64,000 nucleotides of DNA from Streptomyces adelaidensis (GCF_016598475.1 NZ_JAEMUX010000013.1:62001-126000); one strand, 5' to 3'; shown: positions 24,969 through 36,044, counted from the stretch's first letter. The notes: a model not told the origin generated them from the letters alone. Translations and numbers: made by a program.

Positions 24969-26557
24969 GCCACGTACCCGACCGGTACCGGAAGGACGAC
25001 GACAACTCGACCTCCGACGGCACCGCGACTCTCCCTGCCGAAGCGGTAGTCAAGGTCTCCGGCCTTACCGTCGCCGCCCCCGACGGCCGGGTGGTCCTCC
25101 AGGACGCCGAACTCGCTCTCCACCCGGGCCGGGTCGTCGCCCTGACCGGCCCCTCCGGCTCCGGCAAGACCACGCTGCTGCGGGCCCTCACCGGACTACT
25201 GCCACCCGGTACACGACGCACCGCCGGCCGGGTCGAAGTCCTCGGCCACGACGTGTTCGCCCTGCCCGAACGGGAGTTGCGCGCCCTGCGCCGCGAGCGG
25301 CTCGCCTACGTCGGCCAGGACCCCGGCTCGGGACTGAACCCCCGTATGCGCGTCCACTCCCTGCTCCGCGAACTCGCCGACGACCGGACCCCGAAGGCGA
25401 TACGGACGCTCCTCGCCGAGGTACGGCTCCCGGACGACGGAGCCCTCGCCGCCCGTCGCCCCGCCGCCCTGTCCGGCGGACAGCAACGCAGAGTGGCCCT
25501 CGCCCGTGCCCTGGCCCGCCGCCCCAAGGTCCTGCTCCTGGACGAGCCCACCGCTGGGCTGCATCCCGAACTGCGGGACGAGATCGGTGAGTTGCTACGG
25601 CACCTGGCCGCTGAGCACCGCCTCGCCGTCGCGCTCTCCTGCCACGACCCCGGACTCGTCGAGCGGATCGCGGACGAGGTGGTGGAACTCGGCAGGTACG
25701 GCGGCGTCGCTCATACCGGCACCTCCATCGGGGGGACCGCCGCAACCCGTACGACCGGGGAACCGCCGGAGCGGCAAACGCCCGCGGCCGCAATCGAAGC
25801 CGTGCTCGACATCCGCGACCTCCGTGTCACCTTCGGCCGTCGCTCGGACGCCCCCGCGCTGAACGGCGTTGCCCTCGCCGTCGCGCCCGGCTCGGCGACC
25901 GGGATCGTCGGTGCCTCGGGCTCTGGCAAGACCACGCTGGTCCGTGCCGTGGTCGGGTTGCAGCCGGTCACCGCAGGCACGATCAGCCTCGACGGGGTGC
26001 CGCTGAGCACCGGCCTGCGCGGCCGGAGCCGCGAACAGAGGCGCCGGGTCCAGCTGGTCACCCAGAACCCGCTCGGTGCGCTCAACCCCAGCCGCACGGT
26101 CGGCGCCACGGTCGGCAGGCCGATGAGACTGCACCGGCGGTGCGGGGCGGGCGACGTGGCCGCGCGTGTGGTGGAGTTGCTCGAGCAGGTAGGACTGCCG
26201 CCCGAGTTCGCCGACCGCTATCCGCACGAACTGTCCGGCGGGCAGCGTCAGCGCGTGGCCATCGCCCGGGCGCTCGCCGCCGATCCGGACGTCCTGATCT
26301 GCGACGAGGTCACCTCGGCGCTGGACTCCGCCAGCGCCGAGGCGATCATGGACCTGCTGGTCCGGCTGCGAGAGGAGCGCGGCACCGCCCTCGTCCTCAT
26401 CAGCCACGACCTCCCGCTCATCGCCGACCGCACCGACACGGTCACCGTCCTCGACGGGGGCCGCACCGTCGAGTCCGGCCCCACGGCAACCGTCTTCACC
26501 GCTCCAGGCCACTCGGCCACCCGGGCTCTCCTGCGGACACCGGCGGGGACGGCGTGA
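24965..26557 (+). CDS. Fused double ATPase of the peptide/nickel/opine importer (DppD-DppF type)
   Basis: 530 residues from the GTG at 24965, which overlaps the permease stop; a much longer in-frame extension upstream is antisense noise. Two complete ABC domains. Domain 1 has GPSGSGKTT, LSGGQQRR and VLLLDEPTAGLHPE; domain 2 has GASGSGKTT, LSGGQRQR and VLICDEVTSALDS. Walker B of the second domain keeps the catalytic Glu (DE). Completes the importer begun at 21537. The fusion replaces the separate D and F proteins usual in this family. Confidence 0.9.
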   Translation: MSHVPDRYRKDDDNSTSDGTATLPAEAVVKVSGLTVAAPDGRVVLQDAELALHPGRVVALTGPSGSGKTTLLRALTGLLPPGTRRTAGRVEVLGHDVFALPERELRALRRERLAYVGQDPGSGLNPRMRVHSLLRELADDRTPKAIRTLLAEVRLPDDGALAARRPAALSGGQQRRVALARALARRPKVLLLDEPTAGLHPELRDEIGELLRHLAAEHRLAVALSCHDPGLVERIADEVVELGRYGGVAHTGTSIGGTAATRTTGEPPERQTPAAAIEAVLDIRDLRVTFGRRSDAPALNGVALAVAPGSATGIVGASGSGKTTLVRAVVGLQPVTAGTISLDGVPLSTGLRGRSREQRRRVQLVTQNPLGALNPSRTVGATVGRPMRLHRRCGAGDVAARVVELLEQVGLPPEFADRYPHELSGGQRQRVAIARALAADPDVLICDEVTSALDSASAEAIMDLLVRLREERGTALVLISHDLPLIADRTDTVTVLDGGRTVESGPTATVFTAPGHSATRALLRTPAGTA

Positions 26558-27116
26558 CGTACACGGTCTTTCTCTCCGGGTAGACGTCCCGGCCTTCAGG
26601 AGGGCTGTCGAGGCTCCGTCCCGAACAACGGATCGATACCTCTGCGCGGGGAAGGGAGATCCGCTGCGCGAAGGTTACGACCCTCTCACCCAACTGTGTG
26701 GATGCCGGCTGCCGCGTGTGGGGGACGCGGCGGCCCCTGCTGATCTGTCCTGCGTCGCCGAACGGAAGCGCCTCGACCTCCTGCACGCCTCCCTTGAGTG
26801 GTCGGTGTCCGGTGTCCGTCACGCAGATTGATCTCGACGACGAGGCGCTGGCCGAGGCCATGCGGCTCATTCATTATTACCGTCCATGTTCCGAGGGTCG
26901 ACTGGCTCTGATAGCCAGAGGAAGTCCACTATTGTGAACCCGGCCCCGGCCAACAGTGAGGAATTTAGCAATAGCTCGATCCGCGCGTACCCTATGTTCT
27001 TTGAGGTTGACTCGGAGAATTACAGGGGCGGCGTTCTGTCCCATTCCGTCGGTGATGACCGTTGGCTACGGCCCTGAGACGACTCGGTAGCGAGCACGGT
27101 GTCAGGCGACGAGGGC
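26558..27116. other. Low-coding stretch with remnants
   Basis: 560 bp without a complete gene. It holds the VapB fragment at 26812. A locally lower-GC stretch near 26930-27080 has a frame ending AYPMFFEVDSENYRGGVLSH at a stop at 27077; I do not recognise it, and it has no start with a ribosome site. I see no transposase or inverted repeat that would explain the insertion. Confidence 0.4.
26812..26883 (+). pseudogene. VapB-type antitoxin, N-terminal fragment
   Basis: GTG start at 26812 encodes VSVTQIDLDDEALAEAMRL, the N-terminal ribbon-helix of streptomycete VapB antitoxins. Resemblance stops after about 23 residues; the typical KKETVNAAL helix and C-terminal toxin-binding tail are gone and no VapC toxin follows. 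A truncated toxin-antitoxin remnant. Confidence 0.65.
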
Positions 27117-27345
27117 TCAGATTCCGTCGGCCGCCTCGGCCGGTACGGCTCCCAGCCTTCCGGCCTTGAAGTCATCGAACGCCTGGGCCAAATCGGCGTG
27201 ACTGTTCATCCGAACGGTCCGTAGTGCGCCATCGGCTCCTGGAACGGCTGTCCACCCAGCAGCACGACGTCCAGGCCGGGAGTGTGCGCGTCCTGCTTCT
27301 TGTCGGCCTGTACGGTCAGCGATGACCCGGCGTCGAAGACGGCTG
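27117..27345 (-). pseudogene. Pirin-family protein, C-terminal fragment with frameshift
   Basis: The minus strand reads SSLTVQADKKQDAHTPG and VLLGGQPFQEPMAHYGPF in one frame, then MNSHADLAQAFDDFKAGRLG in the next. Together they match the C-terminal cupin and tail of pirins (LLGGxPxxEP, YGPFVMN). One base has been lost around 27208 and the N-terminal two thirds are missing. Confidence 0.7.
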
Positions 27346-27396
27346 TCCGGCCCATGTGTACCGGGCGGTGCCCAGGCTGCCTCGCCTGGGCACTGG

Positions 27397-27660
27397 GCCC
27401 GCGCGGTCTCCGCGGTTCTGGTCGCCACCACCCTCAGCGGTGTTGCAGGCCCCAATCTGGCCGCGCCCACCGGCGCTTCGCCGACCGGCTCGGCATCCCC
27501 ACCCTGGCGGGTTCGTTGCTCCCCGCCGGTGCCGCCTACGCGGTTGCCGCCCTCGTCCTTGCCGTCTGGCCGCGCCCAGGCCCGCTGCTGTTCGCCCGCA
27601 GCCCGGAGGGCGAGCAGCGGACCGAGGCCACCCCGGACGAGGCGGCGCCGGTGCGCCGCC
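27397..27660 (+). pseudogene. MFS transporter fragment with frameshift
   Basis: ARAVSAVLVATTLSGVAGPN is a typical second-helix region of MFS drug transporters. The following frame gives RFADRLGIPTLAGSLL and AAYAVAALVLAVWPRPGPLL, which continue helices 5-6 after a frameshift near 27478. Both ends are missing. MFS and pirin genes are frequent neighbours in streptomycetes, so the two remnants may come from one lost locus. Confidence 0.6.
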
Positions 27661-27682
27661 AGGAGCTGGTGTTCGGCGTGGC

Positions 27683-27802
27683 ATGTCCGCCCCGGGAGAA
27701 ACCTTCGAGGCGTACCGGAAGTTGATCGACGACCTCAAGCACGAGGGGCCGATCTGGAAGCACCAGGTCGGCGCGCAGATGGCCGTCTCCCTCACCGAGT
27801 AG
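27683..27802 (+). CDS. Short ORF, 39 residues, unknown
   Basis: ATG at 27683 encodes a charged, helix-prone peptide (TFEAYRKLIDDLKHEGPIWK) ending at a stop 7 bases before a long terminator hairpin. It has sensible codon use but no family I recognise. It may be the tail of a gene broken with the MFS fragment rather than an independent gene. Confidence 0.35.
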   Translation: MSAPGETFEAYRKLIDDLKHEGPIWKHQVGAQMAVSLTE

Positions 27803-27809
27803 CAAACGA

Positions 27810-27848
27810 ATCGGCGGACGGACCGGAAAATCCGGTCCGTCCGCCGAT
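27810..27848. terminator. Long bidirectional hairpin terminator
   Basis: An 18-bp perfect inverted repeat (ATCGGCGGACGGACCGGA and its complement) around an AAA loop sits between the plus-strand remnant and the minus-strand alpha-galactosidase gene, 36 bases past the latter's stop. Confidence 0.85.
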
Positions 27849-27883
27849 CGGGGACGAACGGCGGGCGTCAGTCCGTCAGTCCG

Positions 27884-30236
<2,353 letters not shown>

Positions 30237-30389
30237 AGTTTTGGGCTCCGTGGGACTAGCAACGGACGGTGGCGGGAGAAGGCGCAGCAAGGCTTGCATC
30301 AAGGGTGAGTGCGAGGTGGGCGCCCTGCGCGTGGGTGTCCCTGCACGCACCCGACATCGGACTTAACGCGTCGGTGACGCAGGGGTAGT

Positions 30390-30405
30390 GTGAACGGTAA
30401 CATTT
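30390..30405. promoter_or_regulatory. LacI-type operator, regulator side
   Basis: GTGAACGGTAACATTT, exact inverse of the operator at 30221. A related element, CTGAACGGTGAC, lies at 30538-30549, 51 bases before the LacI start codon. Paired sites could support looping and autoregulation. Confidence 0.7.
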
Positions 30406-30599
30406 GCCCTTCGCAATACTCCGCGTGGAACTTTTCTCTTGGCGTTCCGTCAGGTGAGGGCGGTCGGGAAGCTTCCAGGGCGCGCCTACGGTGGCGCCGA
30501 GCCCGGGGACAACGGGGTCTCGGTAATGCGCTCTACTCTGAACGGTGACTTCGTGGTTGAAGGAAACCGCGGACGAGGGAACGAGGAGCCGTCCCCACC

Positions 30600-31679
30600 A
30601 TGCAGGAAGCGACCCCCGCCCCCCGCTCCGCCGGGGGACCGCAGGCTCCGAAGACCGTCAGTATCCGGGACGTCGCCAAGGAAGCGGGCGTGTCCCACCA
30701 GACCGTCTCCCGAGTCGTCAACGGCCATCCCAAAGTCAAGGAGTCGACCCGGGCCCGGGTCCTGGATGTCATCGCCGAGATGGGCTACACACCCAACCGG
30801 ATGGCCCGGGCGCTGGCCGGCGGTGCGGTGCGCTCGGTGACCGTGCTGACCTCCGACACCTCCTTGTACGGTGCCTCGGCGACTCTGAAGGGCATCGAGG
30901 AGGCGGCGAGGGCGGCTGACTTCGCGGTCGGGATCAGCGTGCTCGACACCGGCGCGGCCCAGCAGCCCGCGGATGTCGCTGCCCGGGTCAGCCGGCCGGG
31001 GGAGGCGGTGCTGGTGATCGCCTTCGACGCCCCGGGCGTACAGGCGTGGCAGGCACTGCCCGTCGGGTTCCCGGCAGCGGCGGCGGTGGAACGGCCGGAG
31101 GACGGCAGCCCCGGCGACCGGCCCCAGCTCTGGCTGGACGACCGGGCGGCCGCGGCTCAGGCCACCCGTTATCTCCTCGGTCTCGGCCACGAGACCGTGC
31201 GGTACCTGGCGATCCCGTCCTCCACCACCCGCGTCGGCCGGCGCACCGAGGGCTGGCGCGACGCCCTGCGAGCGGCCGGCAAGCCCCTCCCGGAACCGCT
31301 GGACGCCGGCTGGAGCCCCCGCTCCGGCTACCTCACCGCCCGCTCGCTGCTGGCCGACCCGTCGGTCACGGCCGTGCTCTGCGGCAACGACGACCTGGCA
31401 CTCGGTGTACTCCGCGCGGCCAGGGAGGCGGGCCGTGACGTGCCGGGCGACCTGAGCGTGGTGGGCTTCGACGACGCCCCCCATGCCGCCTACGCACACC
31501 CCGCCCTGACCACCGTCCGCCTCGACTTCGAAGGCCTCGGCCGGGGCTGCTTCGGCCTGCTCCACCGGCTCCTCGAGCCCGATACCGCCCCGGCCCTGCC
31601 CCTGTGGGCCGAGCCCGAGCTGATCGTGCGGGAGAGCAGCGGCCCTGCCCCGTCACGGCGGGACCGGCCCAAGGGCTGA
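30600..31679 (+). CDS. LacI-family transcriptional repressor
   Basis: 359 residues. N-terminal helix-turn-helix SIRDVAKEAGVSHQTVSRVV at residues 21-40 with hinge MGYTPNRMARALAGG, then a periplasmic-binding-like effector domain (AVLCGNDDLALGVLRAA, VVGFDDAPHAAYAHPALTTV). GGACG-type purine stretch before the ATG is weak. It probably represses the divergent alpha-galactosidase gene until galactoside is present. The effector is inferred. Confidence 0.9.
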   Translation: MQEATPAPRSAGGPQAPKTVSIRDVAKEAGVSHQTVSRVVNGHPKVKESTRARVLDVIAEMGYTPNRMARALAGGAVRSVTVLTSDTSLYGASATLKGIEEAARAADFAVGISVLDTGAAQQPADVAARVSRPGEAVLVIAFDAPGVQAWQALPVGFPAAAAVERPEDGSPGDRPQLWLDDRAAAAQATRYLLGLGHETVRYLAIPSSTTRVGRRTEGWRDALRAAGKPLPEPLDAGWSPRSGYLTARSLLADPSVTAVLCGNDDLALGVLRAAREAGRDVPGDLSVVGFDDAPHAAYAHPALTTVRLDFEGLGRGCFGLLHRLLEPDTAPALPLWAEPELIVRESSGPAPSRRDRPKG

Positions 31680-31835
31680 ACCTCCAGGACGCGAGGAATC
31701 GGAACCGCCACGACACCACCGCCGCGCGTGCGGTCGGCGAGAGGCTTGGTGCCCGTTCGTGCGACCGTGCGGGCTCTGCTGTCCGAGGTCGACCACCGAG
31801 TGCGCGCCCGTGGCCGCCCGTCAGTGCCCGGAGCC

Positions 31836-32409
31836 TTACGGCGTCCGCTCCCGCGCCACGCACTGGCGGAGCGTGCGAAGGGTGTCGATGACGTCGTCGG
31901 CACGGGCGTCCGGGTTGACGAAGGCCGATGCGCAGCACCGTTGCGCCGTTCCCCTGGGTCGGCACGCACAGCATGGCGCCTGTCTCGGCGGCACGGGCGG
32001 ACCACGACGCGTAGTCCTGCGGGCCCCAGCCAGGGCGTTCTAAGAGGACGACGGACAGCTCGGGCTCGATCGTCGGGCGTAGATGGTCACTGGCACGTAC
32101 GGCGTCGGCGACCAGTCGGCTGGTGGTCAGTGTCTGTTCCACCGCGCGCGAGTACCGCTCGGTTCCGTGGACGGCCAGGCTGAACCGGAGCGGCAGACCG
32201 CGGGCGCGGCGGCTGAGGTGGAGGGCCAGGTCCGCCGGATTGTGGGCATCGCGGTCGATGGCGTCGAGATAGTTGTCGCCCGGGACGCCGAAGACCTGCA
32301 CCGTGTCACGAACCTGTTGCTGGAAGCGTCTGGGGTCGTCCGGTCCAACACCACCATCGTCCTTCTCGAGGTGCAGTCCTTCAGCGTCCGGTCCCTGCTG
32401 GAGCGACAC
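31836..32409 (-). pseudogene. Group II PLP decarboxylase (DDC-like), C-terminal fragment with frameshift
   Basis: NPADLALHLSRRARGLPLRF and SLAVHGTERYSRAVEQTL, then LSVVLLERPG, CVPTQGNGATVLRIG are the C-terminal part of a DOPA/glutamate-type decarboxylase. The last segment is split: after VLRIG the family sequence FVNPDARADDVIDTLRTLRQ continues in another frame to a TAA at 31836. One extra base near 31923 explains this. The N-terminal PLP-binding half, including the lysine, is missing. Confidence 0.75.
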
Positions 32410-32467
32410 GCCGGCTCCTGACGATGGTCAGGACCGGGCGACCACGCCGGGCCCTGACGATGGTCAT

Positions 32468-32512
32468 TGGGGAGGGGAAGGGGGGGAGGGGGGGAGGGGG
32501 GAGGGGAGGAGA
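32468..32512. repeat. G-rich tract
   Basis: About 45 bases almost entirely of G with single A interruptions, with at least five runs of four or more G. It follows two copies of CTGACGATGGTCA (32418 and 32454). Could form a quadruplex; no gene occupies it. Confidence 0.6.
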
Positions 32513-32566
32513 TCCCGGAGACGCTGGGCGTGACGTGCGGTCAACTCACCGACGGTCAACGGAAGT

Positions 32567-33520
32567 TCATCTGCCTCTGCCTCTGCCTCTGCCTCTGCCT
32601 CTGCCTCTGCCTGCCGACGACGTGCCCGTTCCCGTCCGGGCCGCGTCCGCGCCCCAGCTGGCCAGCAGTCGTAGTGCCTCCGCGGACGGGGAGCCCGGTT
32701 CGGCGTGGTACGTCACCAGCATCTGTTCGTGGTCGTCGGCCAGGTGCAACGACTCGAGGCGGAGATCGAGTTCGCCGACGAGCGGGTGCCGCAGGCGCTG
32801 GATGCCGTGGCACTTCTCCTTGACGTCGTGGGTGGCCCACAACCGCCTGAACTCCTCGCTCTTCACGGAGAGTTCGCCCACCAGCGCGGACAGCCGGGGG
32901 TCGTCCGGATGGGAGCCGGCGTCCATGCGCAGCAGAGAGACGACGTCGATCGCCTTCTGTTCCCAGTCGAGGAACAGGTCGCGGTACTCGGGCCGCAGGA
33001 AGACCAGCCGCGCCCAGTTCCGCTCGTGCGCCGGCAGCTCCGTCCAGTCGCCGAAGACCGCTGCGGCCGTCCGGTTCCAGGCGAGGATGTCCGAGCGCCG
33101 CCCCGCGAGGATCGCCGGGACGCCGTCGATGGTGTCCAGCAGCGTCCGCAGGGTGCCCCGCACCTGCTGGCTGCGGGCGCCCGGCTTCTTCTTCTGCTTC
33201 GGCTTCGCCAGGTGCGTGAGGTGGGCGTGCTCGGCGTCGCTCAGCCTGAGCGCGCGGGCGATGGCGTCGAGGACCTCCGCCGAGACGTTCCGCCCGTTGC
33301 CCTGCTCCAGGCGCGTGTAGTACGCCACCGACACCCCGGCCAGCTGCGCCAGCTCCTCCCGCCGCAGCCCCGGCACCCGCCGGTGCCGTCCGAAGTCGGG
33401 CAGCCCCACGCCCGCCGGCTTCAGCCGAGCCCGCCGGGTGCGCAGGAACTCGCTGAGCTCGGCACGCGGGTCCAGAGCGCCGGCGGCGGGCCCGTGCACC
33501 GGCTCGGGGTATTCGTCCAT
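32567..33520 (-). CDS. XRE/MmyB-type helix-turn-helix regulator with Gly-Arg repeat tail
   Basis: 317 residues from the ATG at 33520. N-terminal XRE domain: RVPGLRREELAQLAGVSVAY followed by YTRLEQGNGRNVSAEVLDAI. Then the MmyB-like ligand-binding domain (ILAWNRTAAAVFGDW, HPLVGELDLRLESL) up to LLASWGADA. The natural family end is near residue 295; the final 14 residues are a (GR)7 tail created by a hexanucleotide repeat. It diverges from a promoter copy and ADH remnant at 33.5 kb, which suggests it once, or still, regulates an alcohol dehydrogenase. Confidence 0.88.
   Translation of the reverse strand: MDEYPEPVHGPAAGALDPRAELSEFLRTRRARLKPAGVGLPDFGRHRRVPGLRREELAQLAGVSVAYYTRLEQGNGRNVSAEVLDAIARALRLSDAEHAHLTHLAKPKQKKKPGARSQQVRGTLRTLLDTIDGVPAILAGRRSDILAWNRTAAAVFGDWTELPAHERNWARLVFLRPEYRDLFLDWEQKAIDVVSLLRMDAGSHPDDPRLSALVGELSVKSEEFRRLWATHDVKEKCHGIQRLRHPLVGELDLRLESLHLADDHEQMLVTYHAEPGSPSAEALRLLASWGADAARTGTGTSSAGRGRGRGRGRGRGR
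32570..32611. repeat. Hexanucleotide repeat, 7 units of TCTGCC
   Basis: Seven perfect units at the 3' end of the XRE-type regulator gene. On the minus strand it encodes seven Gly-Arg pairs just before the stop codon. Confidence 0.95.
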
Positions 33521-33541
33521 GCCTCGAGTATCCACGGCTGG

Positions 33542-33667
33542 ACGCACACCATCCTGACCCCGCCAGTAGCAGGATCAGCGGACGTACGCAAAGCCGGGGC
33601 CTGGGTGAATGCCGGGTCGTCCGCCACGTTGGAGACCGCCGGCCGGGAGGCAGCCGGGCACGGAACC
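33542..33667 (+). repeat. Promoter-region duplicate, copy 1
   Basis: About 126 bp closely matching 35895-36023, the region in front of the intact alcohol dehydrogenase. Shared blocks include ACGCACACCATCCTGACC, GCGGACGTACGCAAAGCC and GCAGCCGGGCACGGAACC. Confidence 0.85.
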
Positions 33668-33674
33668 GCTGCCC

Positions 33675-33729
33675 GGTGATCCCAGGCCACGAGATCGCGG
33701 GCGCCGTCTCCGAGATCGATCCGGTGTGA
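33675..33729 (+). pseudogene. Alcohol dehydrogenase remnant
   Basis: Encodes VIPGHEIAGAVSEIDPV then a stop. The first twelve residues match codons 60-71 of the intact dehydrogenase at 36045 ([13 protein letters not shown]). It follows directly on the duplicated promoter block, so codons 1-59 were deleted and the rest was lost downstream. Confidence 0.75.
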
Positions 33730-33863
33730 CGCCGCCCGCTTCATCGGCGCGTGTGGCGAGGCAAGACGCGGTGTTTCAGGCCGGAGTCCCTCTGGCCCTG
33801 TCGCAGGTGCCTGATGGCGCCCCCAAGAGAACGAGCCCTCGGGCGAACCGGAGGAATGACACG

Positions 33864-34349
33864 GTGGAGATCGAGCTGCGGATCAATGGATCCGCCCGGC
33901 GGCTGGACGTCTCGCCACAGGTGAGTCTGCTCGACGCGTTGCGCGAGTATCTGGGCCTGACCGGCACGAAGAAGGGCTGTGACCAGGGCGCGTGCGGCGC
34001 GTGCACGGTGCTCGCCGACGGCCGGCGGATCAACGCCTGCCTCGCACTGGCGGTGCAGTACCAGGGTCGTGAGATCACGACCATCGAAGGGGTCGACCAC
34101 CCGTTGCAGGCGGCGTTCGTGCGCGCGGACGGATTCCAGTGCGGCTACTGCACGCCGGGTCAGATCTGTTCGGCGATCGGCATGCTCGCCGAGCACGAGG
34201 AAGGCGCGCCCAGCGCGGCGACCGAGCACCTCGCCGCCACCGGCGGGGAGCTGGACGAGAGGGAGATCCGGGAGCGGATGAGCGGCAACCTGTGCCGCTG
34301 CGGCGCCTACAACGGCATCGTCTCGGCGATCAGGGAGGTCGCGAAGTGA
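33864..34349 (+). CDS. Xanthine dehydrogenase-type 2Fe-2S subunit
   Basis: 161 residues from the GTG at 33864 with CGGAGGA upstream. Plant-type ferredoxin cluster Cys39, Cys44 and Cys47 (GCDQGACGACTV) plus a fourth in INACL. The C-terminal helical cluster motif is QCGYCTPGQIC with CRCGAYNG. It passes electrons from molybdopterin to FAD in the molybdenum hydroxylase complex. The gene itself is intact, but its partner subunits are wrecked downstream, so it is probably orphaned. Stop and next start overlap (GTGA). Confidence 0.9.
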   Translation: MEIELRINGSARRLDVSPQVSLLDALREYLGLTGTKKGCDQGACGACTVLADGRRINACLALAVQYQGREITTIEGVDHPLQAAFVRADGFQCGYCTPGQICSAIGMLAEHEEGAPSAATEHLAATGGELDEREIRERMSGNLCRCGAYNGIVSAIREVAK

Positions 34350-35225
34350 AGTCGTTCTCCTACGTCGGCGCACCGGACCTGGACACGGCGCTGCGCACGG
34401 TCGCGGACGGCGAAGACGTGAAGTTCCTCGCGGGCGGGACGAACCTCGTCGACCTCATGCGTGAGGGCATCGAACAGCCCGGGACGGTCGTGGACATCAC
34501 CCGCCTGCCGCTGACGGGGATCGAGGAGCTGCCGGACGGCGGGGTCCGTGTGGGGGCGCTGGTGAGCAACAGCCGGCTCGCTGCGGACCCCGTCATCCGG
34601 ACCCGTTACCCGGTGCTGGCGCAGGCGGTCCTGCACGGGGCGTCCGCCCAGCTGCGGAACATGGCGACGGTGGGCGGGAATCTGCTGCAGCGCACCCGCT
34701 GTATGTACTTCTACGACGAGAGCGCCGCGTGCAACAAGCGGGCGCCCGGCAGTGGTTGTGACGCGGTCGGCGGGTTCTCCCGCGGCGGCGCGGTGCTGGG
34801 GGCGAGTGAGCCCTGCGTCGCGACGCATCCCTCGGACATGGCGGTGGCGCTGGTCATGCTCGACGCGGTCGTCGAGGTGCAGAGCGTGCGCGGCATCCGG
34901 CGTGTCCCGGTCGCCGGGTTCCACCGGCTGCGGCGGCATCGTGATGGGCCTTGGCCTGGCGATGGCGGAGGAGACCCTCGTCGACCCGCGCACCGGACGG
35001 ATCATGAACCCCAGCCTGTCCGAGTACCACGTCCCCGTGCACGCCGACGTCCCCCCGATCGACGTGTCCTTTCTGGACGACCCGGACCCGATCGCGCCCC
35101 TCGGCATCCTCGGCGCCGGCGAGGTGGGCATCACGGGTGTCGGTGCGGCCGTGGCGAACGCCGTCCATCACGCGACCGGCAAGCGGGTGCGGGACCTGCC
35201 GATCACGCTGGACAAGCTGCTCTGA
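34346..35225 (+). pseudogene. Xanthine dehydrogenase FAD subunit joined out of frame to molybdopterin-subunit tail
   Basis: From the GTG at 34346 about 193 codons encode the FAD subunit: FLAGGTNLVDLM, TVGGNLLQRTRC, VPVAGFHRL. At about 34927 this breaks off, and a different frame continues as GGIVMGLGLAMAEETLVD, then PLGILGAGEVGITGVGAAVA and LPITLDKLL with a stop at 35225. That is the last ~98 residues of the large molybdopterin-binding subunit. An internal deletion has removed the FAD C-terminus and roughly six sevenths of the catalytic subunit. No functional enzyme can result. Confidence 0.85.
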
Positions 35226-35262
35226 GGCGACGGCGGTCCGCCCCGTCCTACGACAGAAAGGC

Positions 35263-35910
35263 ATGCACATGCTAAACCTCGCGGACGAGCTGAACCGGTG
35301 GCTCGAGGAGAGGCGGGACTTCGCGGTCGCCACGGTCGTTGCCGTCAGCGGCAGCGCGCCGCGCGGACCGGGTGCCGCGCTCGCCGTCGACGCCGACGGC
35401 ACCGCCATCGGATCGGTCTCCGGCGGCTGTGTCGAAGGCGCGGTCTACGACCTGTGCGCCCAGGCGCTGAAGGACGGCCGGACGGTGCGCGAGCGCTTCG
35501 GCTACAGCGACGAGGACGCCTTCGCCGTCGGGCTGACCTGCGGCGGCGTCCTCGACATCCTCATCACGCCGGTGCCCGCCGACGGGCCGGGCAGGAAGGC
35601 GTTCCGGGTGGCGCTGTCGGCCGCCGCCCGGGGCGAGGCGGCGGCACTCGCCCGCGTGGTCCGGGGTCCGGCACAACTCCTCGGCCGGGCACTGGCGGTC
35701 CGCCAGGACGGCTCGTACGCAGGCGAACTCGGCGGACATGCGGACCTGGACCGCGCCGTCGTCAACGAAACCCGCTCCCTGCTGAACGCCGGCCGCACCG
35801 GCGGGCGCCAGTGCTCCGGTGCGAGCGGTGCGAGCGTCCCCGTCCCCGTCCCCGTCCCCGTCCCGGGACCGGGAGCCGGGGAGTGCGGCGGCGCACGCAC
35901 ACCATCCTGA
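35263..35910 (+). pseudogene. XdhC/CoxI-family molybdenum enzyme maturation protein, 3'-truncated
   Basis: 215 codons from the ATG at 35263 with GAAAGG upstream. Intact N-terminal XdhC domain: [31 protein letters not shown] and [14 protein letters not shown]. The C-terminal Rossmann domain of the ~370-residue family is missing. The frame runs instead into a Val-Pro repeat made by GTCCCC units (35836-35859) and stops inside the second promoter-region duplicate. XdhC proteins insert sulfurated molybdenum cofactor into xanthine dehydrogenase; this one is likely nonfunctional. Confidence 0.75.
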
Positions 35911-36023
35911 CCCCGCCAGTGGTAGGACCGGCGGACGTACGCAAAGCCGTGGCCTGGGTGAATGCCGGGCCGTTCGGCAGGCTGGACTCCGTGCCCGGCC
36001 GGAAGGCAGCCGGGCACGGAACC
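35895..36023 (+). repeat. Promoter-region duplicate, copy 2 (in front of alcohol dehydrogenase)
   Basis: Counterpart of 33542-33667. It ends 22 bases before the dehydrogenase ATG, ahead of an AGGAGA ribosome site that copy 1 lacks. Confidence 0.85.
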
Positions 36024-36044
36024 TCTGCTAGGAGAACCCCCGGC

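Noticed and set aside
35298..36044. Long N-terminal extension of the alcohol dehydrogenase
   Set aside because: Arg-rich shadow of XdhC; a clear AGGAGA site precedes the ATG at 36045.
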